Below are positions 36,016 to 40,304 of a stretch of DNA of 40,304 bases, piece after piece. A model generated the notes under the pieces. The model was not told where the DNA came from, ran no database searches, and worked only from the letters and a program-made list of their open reading frames with translations. Every line of letters starts with the position of its first letter. Positions within the stretch are counted from its first letter, which is position 1. The DNA is from Nocardia wallacei (GTDB taxonomy: Bacteria > Actinomycetota > Actinomycetes > Mycobacteriales > Mycobacteriaceae), in contig NZ_JARWOP010000366.1 in assembly GCF_029868745.1 (NCBI RefSeq), positions 1-40,304 of the forward strand, read 5' to 3'. The position numbers and the translations under genes are program-made.

Positions 36016-36366
36016 TCAGGTCCACAGCCGCCGGCACGGCAGCGGCGGCAGATTGTCGCGCAGGTCCGAATCGATCGTCACCCTCGCACCGGCCTTCGCC
36101 ACGGCAGCGGAGAACCGGGCAGCGACCGCCCGATCGTCCTGATAGTCGAAAACGATGGGCGGGCTGTCGAACCGCACTCGGATGTGACACGAGTCCGGGC
36201 TGGTGCCGCCCGGATGCGGCGTTCCGGCAACCACTGCGCGTATCTCACTGTTCGGCTTCGAGTTTCGTGGCCGCCGCGGGTCGGCGACCCATGCATAGTG
36301 ACCCGGCGGCGCGCCGAGGACATCGGTAGATCCGGCACGGGCACGTAGGTAGGTATCTGCTCCCAT
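36016..36366 (-). CDS. Small hypothetical protein
   Basis: A protein of 116 residues, without recognised family. The N-terminal half is rich in Pro, Arg and Gly and probably disordered; the C-terminal half (HIRVRFDSPPIVFDYQDDRAVAARFSAAVAKAGARVTIDSDLRDNLPPLPC) reads like a small alpha/beta domain. There is no clear ribosome site before the ATG at 36366, and codon use is typical of the neighbourhood. It lies 43 bp upstream of the StyA-like gene on the same strand and could belong to its transcript. It is divergent from the ATPase regulator. Confidence 0.5.
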   Translation of the reverse strand: MGADTYLRARAGSTDVLGAPPGHYAWVADPRRPRNSKPNSEIRAVVAGTPHPGGTSPDSCHIRVRFDSPPIVFDYQDDRAVAARFSAAVAKAGARVTIDSDLRDNLPPLPCRRLWT

Positions 36367-36423
36367 CCGCGGCTACCCGTTCCCTCGGCGACGGCGGGTG
36401 GTTGCCTACTAAAGTGGCTGGAT

Positions 36424-38991
36424 ATGCCGCCGCACCGTCCGCACCGGGTGGGAACTCCGCCGACCGCCGCACCCGAATTCATCGGCCGCGAGCGTGAACT
36501 GGAACGGATCGCGACGCTGTTACTGGGTTCCGCGCGGTTGATCACCGTGATCGGCGCGGGTGGCATCGGCAAGACCCGGCTGGTGGTCGAGGCCGCGCAG
36601 CGATTCCACAAGGCTCGCAGCACCCCGGTGCACTGGGTCCGCCTGGCCCGGTTGCCGCGCGGCGCGGACACCGCGACCGTCGAGGACGAGGTGGCCCGGT
36701 CGGTGGTCGACACCGATTTCTCCGGCCGATCGGCGTGGCAGGCCCTGATCGACACGCTGGACCGCGGCGTCGGCCGCGCCGCCCAGACCGTGCTGATCCT
36801 GGACAACTGCGAGCACCTGCTGGCCGAGGTGGGCACGGTGATCACCGAACTGCTCGACACGGTGCCGCGGCTGACGATCGTCGCCACCAGCCGCGAACCC
36901 ATCGGCTGGGTGGACGAACAACTGGTCGCGATCCCGCCGCTCACCCGCCGGCAGGCGGTCACCCTGTTCCGCCGCCGCGCCGCGCTGACCGGCCACATCC
37001 TCGACGAGACGCAGGACGCTGTGGTCGAGGAGATCTGCGCGCACCTGCACAACTATCCGCTGCACATCCGGCTCGCCGCGGCACGGCTGCGCCGCCAATC
37101 GCTGTCGATGATCCTCGGCGACCTCACCGGCGCGGCGAGCGATCGCCGGCTGCGCTGGTCGGCCGTCGCCCGGACCGGCGCCGACGAGCGGCACCACGGG
37201 ATCGCGGATGTCATCGCGTGGTCGTTCGATCTGTGCGGCCCGAAGGAACGGCTGCTGTTCGAGCGACTATCGGTGTTCGCCGCGGGATACGACACCAATC
37301 CGGACGACACCGAGGACGGACCGGGACTCGACGTGGGCGCCGACCTGGACGCGATCGAGACGATCTGCTCCGGTCCCGACGGCACCGGCGCGGAGCTGGC
37401 CCGCGAGGAGATCGAGGGCCTGCTGGAACGCCTCACCGATCAATCGCTGGTGTCGACGCATCTGGCCGCCGACGCCGTGCGGTATTCGCTGCTGGAGAGC
37501 TTCCGGGTATTCGCACGGCAGCGGCTGGCGCACCGCGCCGCCGACGAGCCGCGACGACTGGCGGACCGCCATCGCCGCTACTACCGCGACCGGGTCACCG
37601 ATGCCGCACTGAACTGGTTCAGTGACCGGGAGCACACGCTGCTCGCCTGGGCCCGCGCCGCTTGGGACAACCTGCAACTCGCGGTCGAGGGCAGTCTGGC
37701 CACGCCCGGCGAGGCGGTGATCGGACTGGAGATCGTCGCCGGGATGATCGGCCTGCGCGTGCCCTTTTTCAAGGGGTCGCTGCGGGAATCGCGCCGGTTG
37801 GCCGAACGCACGCTGGCGGCCACCCGCGGCGCCGGGCCGGAAGCGGCGGATCTCCAGGTGTCGGTGATGGCGTCGATCGCCTTCCTCAGCCTGTGCCAGG
37901 GGCTGTCGGGCGAGGCCGAGCAGATGCTCGAGCGATGCGTCGCGGCCTGTGTGCCCGACCCCGGCCGGTCCGCGGCCTGGCGAGCGGATCCGGTGACCGA
38001 CGTCGGGCTGCCCGCGCCGGTGGAGTTCGCCTCCGGATGCGCCCTGATGCTCACGCACCTGGACGTTCGTGCCCTGACCGTGCTCGCGCGGGCACGCGAG
38101 AAGTTCACCGCGGCAAACGATTTCGGCAGCGCCACGATGAGCGAGATGTTCGAGGCGCTCGCCGCGGCCTTCCTCGGCACGCCCGCGCAGGCGCTCGAGG
38201 TCACCGGTCGCCACCTCGACGCCGCGGCCCGCTCCGGCGCGGAATGGGCGCGGTCCTGGGCCGAACTCGCCTGGGCCATAGCCGAAACCGCCCACGGCGA
38301 TCCGCACGCGGCACTGACGCGCGGGCGCACCACCCTCGCTCGGCAGGTCGAGATGCGCGATTCCTGGGGCACGGTGTGGGCGGTGCACATTCGCGCGTGG
38401 ACCTTGGCGCGCTTGCTCACCACGGACGGGCGGACCGATTCGGAGCGGGCCGCCGACCGGGCGGTCGAGATCGCGAGACTGCTCGGCGGGGCCGCGGCGC
38501 TGCGGCACGAACTCGGCGTCGACATCGCGCATCTCGGCCCGTTCGCCACCGAGACCGAGCGCGCCGCCGACCTCACCCGGAAAGCGCTGGGGCAGCACGA
38601 CTTCGACACCGCGTGGGACGAGGGCGCCGCGTTGCGGCCGTCGCCGACCGAGGTGCCGCGGCTGGCCCTGGGCGACCTGACGCTGCGCCGACTCCCGGCC
38701 GACCGGCCGGGGCGCCGAGAAAGTCCCACGCCCTGGCAGTTGCTCACCGACGCCGAACGCGATGTCGCGGTGCTGGCGGCGGCGGGCTGGTCGAACACCG
38801 CGATCGCCACCCGTCGCGGCAGTTCGTACCGCACCGTCGACGCCCAGATGGCGGCCGTGCTGCACAAACTGATGATTCGCTCGCGCGACGACATCCTCCC
38901 CCTGGTCCCGGCCGAACACCGTGACCGGGTCGAACGCGAACGTGAACGCGAACCGCGCGCCACCCGCACCGGCGGGCGCGGCCTCACATGA
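36424..38991 (+). CDS. Large ATPase regulator with C-terminal LuxR-type helix-turn-helix
   Basis: A protein of 855 residues. An STAND-type ATPase domain comes first: FIGRERELERI, Walker A GAGGIGKT (44-51), Walker B TVLILDNCEH (about 122-131) and TSREP sensor. A winged-helix and a helical TPR-like region (about 390-740) follow. At the end is a LuxR helix-turn-helix (about 775-835: LLTDAERDVAVLAAAGWSNTAIATRRGSSYRTVDAQMAAVLHKLMIRSRDDI), somewhat diverged at its first helix. Such regulators switch on secondary metabolite or catabolic genes upon ligand and ATP binding. A TAAAGT hexamer ends 8 nt before the ATG at 36424. The nearby P450 and StyA-like oxygenase are likely targets. Confidence 0.88.
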   Translation: MPPHRPHRVGTPPTAAPEFIGRERELERIATLLLGSARLITVIGAGGIGKTRLVVEAAQRFHKARSTPVHWVRLARLPRGADTATVEDEVARSVVDTDFSGRSAWQALIDTLDRGVGRAAQTVLILDNCEHLLAEVGTVITELLDTVPRLTIVATSREPIGWVDEQLVAIPPLTRRQAVTLFRRRAALTGHILDETQDAVVEEICAHLHNYPLHIRLAAARLRRQSLSMILGDLTGAASDRRLRWSAVARTGADERHHGIADVIAWSFDLCGPKERLLFERLSVFAAGYDTNPDDTEDGPGLDVGADLDAIETICSGPDGTGAELAREEIEGLLERLTDQSLVSTHLAADAVRYSLLESFRVFARQRLAHRAADEPRRLADRHRRYYRDRVTDAALNWFSDREHTLLAWARAAWDNLQLAVEGSLATPGEAVIGLEIVAGMIGLRVPFFKGSLRESRRLAERTLAATRGAGPEAADLQVSVMASIAFLSLCQGLSGEAEQMLERCVAACVPDPGRSAAWRADPVTDVGLPAPVEFASGCALMLTHLDVRALTVLARAREKFTAANDFGSATMSEMFEALAAAFLGTPAQALEVTGRHLDAAARSGAEWARSWAELAWAIAETAHGDPHAALTRGRTTLARQVEMRDSWGTVWAVHIRAWTLARLLTTDGRTDSERAADRAVEIARLLGGAAALRHELGVDIAHLGPFATETERAADLTRKALGQHDFDTAWDEGAALRPSPTEVPRLALGDLTLRRLPADRPGRRESPTPWQLLTDAERDVAVLAAAGWSNTAIATRRGSSYRTVDAQMAAVLHKLMIRSRDDILPLVPAEHRDRVEREREREPRATRTGGRGLT

Positions 38992-39035
38992 ACCGGAGCG
39001 GCACCGCGGGTAGTTCGGGTGTGCTCACCGCGTCG

Positions 39036-40304
39036 TCACATCGGTAGCTGGTCGGTGGCGCTCGTATCGGAGGGGGTTGCCGGGGCGGGTTCGGTCGTTC
39101 GCTCGCGGCGCAGGAACCAGCCGCCGACCAGCACCGGGACCATGATCAAGGGGACCGCGATGATCGCGCTGCGCTGCTCGGTGCCGCCACTGAACGCCAT
39201 CAACACCACCACGCCGACGAGGAAGACCAGCGTCGCGATCCCGGTGTAGGGGGAACCCATCAGGCGGAAGGCGGGGCGTTCGGCACGCCCGCTGCGCCAC
39301 CACTGCCACAATCGCAACTGGCACAGCACGATTGCGGCCCAGGCGGTGATCACCCCGAGCGCCGACATGTTCAGCACGATCTCGTAGGCGCGTTCGGGGA
39401 CAATGGCATTGAGCCCGACGCCGGTCAGCGCAATCGCTCCGGTCGCCAGAATCCCCACGTACGGAACGCCGTTCGAGGACAGCGCGGCCGCGCGGGCCGG
39501 GGCGCTGCCACTCATGGACATGGATCGCAGGATCCGGCCCGTCGAGTACAGGCCCGCGTTGAGGCTGGAGAACGCCGCGGTCAGCACGACCAGGTTCATG
39601 ACCGAATCCGCGCCGTGGACGCCGATGCGCGCGAAGAACGTGACGAATGGGCTCTCCCCCGCGCGAAACGCCGTGTACGGCAACAGCAGTCCGAGCAGCA
39701 CGAGCGATCCGACATAGAACAGCGCGATACGCGCGATCACGGAATTGATCGCGCGCGGCATGATCTTCTCCGGATTCTCCGCCTCCCCGGCGGCGGTGCC
39801 CACCAGTTCCACCGCGGAGTACGCGAAGACGACCCCGGTCGTGACGACGACCAGCGGCAGCAGCCCGGTGGGGAACAGTCCGCCGTGGTCGCGCAGCACC
39901 GCGGGCCCGGTGCTGTCCCCTTCGATCGAGAAGCGCCCGGCCAGGAAAACGGTGCCGATCACCAGGAAGCTCACCAGCGCAACGACTTTGATCAGCGCGG
40001 CCCAGAACTCCAGCTCACCGAACCAGCGCACCGACACCAGATTGATCGCCACCACCACCGCCAACGCGACCAGCGCGATACTCCACTGCGGAATCGCCTT
40101 GAACGCGCTCCAGTAGTGCACGTAGGTGGCGATCGCGGTGATGTCGACGATGCCGCTCATGCACCAGTGGAAGAAGTACATCCAGCCGACCGCGTACGCG
40201 AGCTTCTCGCCGTAGAACTCACGGGCGTAGGAGACGAACGACCCCGACGACGGTCGGCGCAGCACCAGCTCGCCCAGCGCGCGCAGCACGAAGAAGACGA
40301 ACAC
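39036..40304 (-). CDS. ansP: L-asparagine permease-like amino-acid transporter, 3' part
   Basis: The frame runs off the right edge; 422 residues are visible and the N-terminal helices 1-2 are missing. It begins in ALGELVLRRPSSGSFVSYAREF. Key stretches AFKAIPQWSIALVALAVVVAINLVSVRWFGELEFWAALIKVVAL, GLFPTGLLPLVVVTTGVVFAYSAVELVGTAAGEAENPEKIMPRAINSVIARIALFYVG and LNAGLYSTGRILRSMS agree closely with mycobacterial AnsP as remembered. AnsP imports asparagine with protons across the inner membrane. The cytoplasmic tail is rich in Thr, Pro and Ala. It converges with the LuxR-type regulator gene, 44 bp away. The symbol rests on recall, without a search. Confidence 0.82.
   Translation of the reverse strand: MFVFFVLRALGELVLRRPSSGSFVSYAREFYGEKLAYAVGWMYFFHWCMSGIVDITAIATYVHYWSAFKAIPQWSIALVALAVVVAINLVSVRWFGELEFWAALIKVVALVSFLVIGTVFLAGRFSIEGDSTGPAVLRDHGGLFPTGLLPLVVVTTGVVFAYSAVELVGTAAGEAENPEKIMPRAINSVIARIALFYVGSLVLLGLLLPYTAFRAGESPFVTFFARIGVHGADSVMNLVVLTAAFSSLNAGLYSTGRILRSMSMSGSAPARAAALSSNGVPYVGILATGAIALTGVGLNAIVPERAYEIVLNMSALGVITAWAAIVLCQLRLWQWWRSGRAERPAFRLMGSPYTGIATLVFLVGVVVLMAFSGGTEQRSAIIAVPLIMVPVLVGGWFLRRERTTEPAPATPSDTSATDQLPM

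Noticed and set aside
37267..38987. Long minus-strand frames opposite the ATPase-LuxR gene.
   Set aside because: The plus-strand gene has Walker motifs and a C-terminal helix-turn-helix; the antisense frames have none.

Overview
This is GC-rich actinobacterial DNA, most likely from Nocardia or a close relative in the Corynebacteriales/Mycobacteriales. The signs are the strong G/C bias at third codon positions, GTG and TTG starts, many starts lying 6-7 bp behind a TANNNT hexamer (leaderless transcripts), and actinobacterial families: XRE/DUF5753 with DUF397, DUF6131, DUF6328, a microaggregate-binding CsbD-like protein, AnsP, and a mycobacterial-type neutral ceramidase. No rRNA, tRNA, CRISPR array or insertion sequence was seen. 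The calls rest on reading the sequence and on family knowledge; no searches were run.

Layout. 1-7.4 kb: the end of a PfkB-type sugar kinase, then small stress-type genes (CsbD-like, ChaB/Rho_N, DUF6328, a FAD/Rieske oxidoreductase, a nucleotidyltransferase-BON fusion, a metallophosphoesterase, a CBS-pair protein, a glycosyltransferase and a small membrane protein). 7.4-11 kb: an exported DUF4142 protein and a lower-GC patch with an XRE/DUF5753 regulator, its DUF397 partner, two small orphan genes and three copies of a dyad motif. 11-20 kb: a methyltransferase, a DUF418 membrane protein with a divergent TetR regulator, a Cys/His-rich small protein, MarR/SDR, an amino-acid permease, Dps and an MFS/MarR efflux operon. 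20-25.4 kb: gluconokinase, a universal stress protein, a DoxX-like protein with about twenty 11-residue repeats, a second XRE/DUF5753 regulator, a Ddn-like protein and small membrane proteins. 25.4-31.5 kb: an alpha/beta hydrolase with a divergent TetR regulator, a Tat-exported ceramidase and a GH3 glycosidase. 31.7-40.3 kb: a membrane-anchored unknown protein, an ANT-like nucleotidyltransferase, an unusual P450 lacking ExxR, a StyA-like flavoprotein, a large ATPase-LuxR regulator and the 3' part of an AnsP-type permease.

How it may work together. Eleven promoters share the layout GNNT, exactly 15 bp, then GGGTA or a near match, which is the type used by actinobacterial SigF/sigma-B factors. 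They precede the csbD-like, chaB, FAD/Rieske, NT-BON, CBS, glycosyltransferase, SDR-adjacent membrane protein, dps, DoxX-repeat, HMA-like and 24820 membrane-protein genes. I infer that much of the window is a general-stress regulon mixed with small self-regulated units: TetR or MarR genes with palindromes on their own promoters, and an XRE/DUF397 unit whose likely operator also covers the promoters of two small orphan genes.
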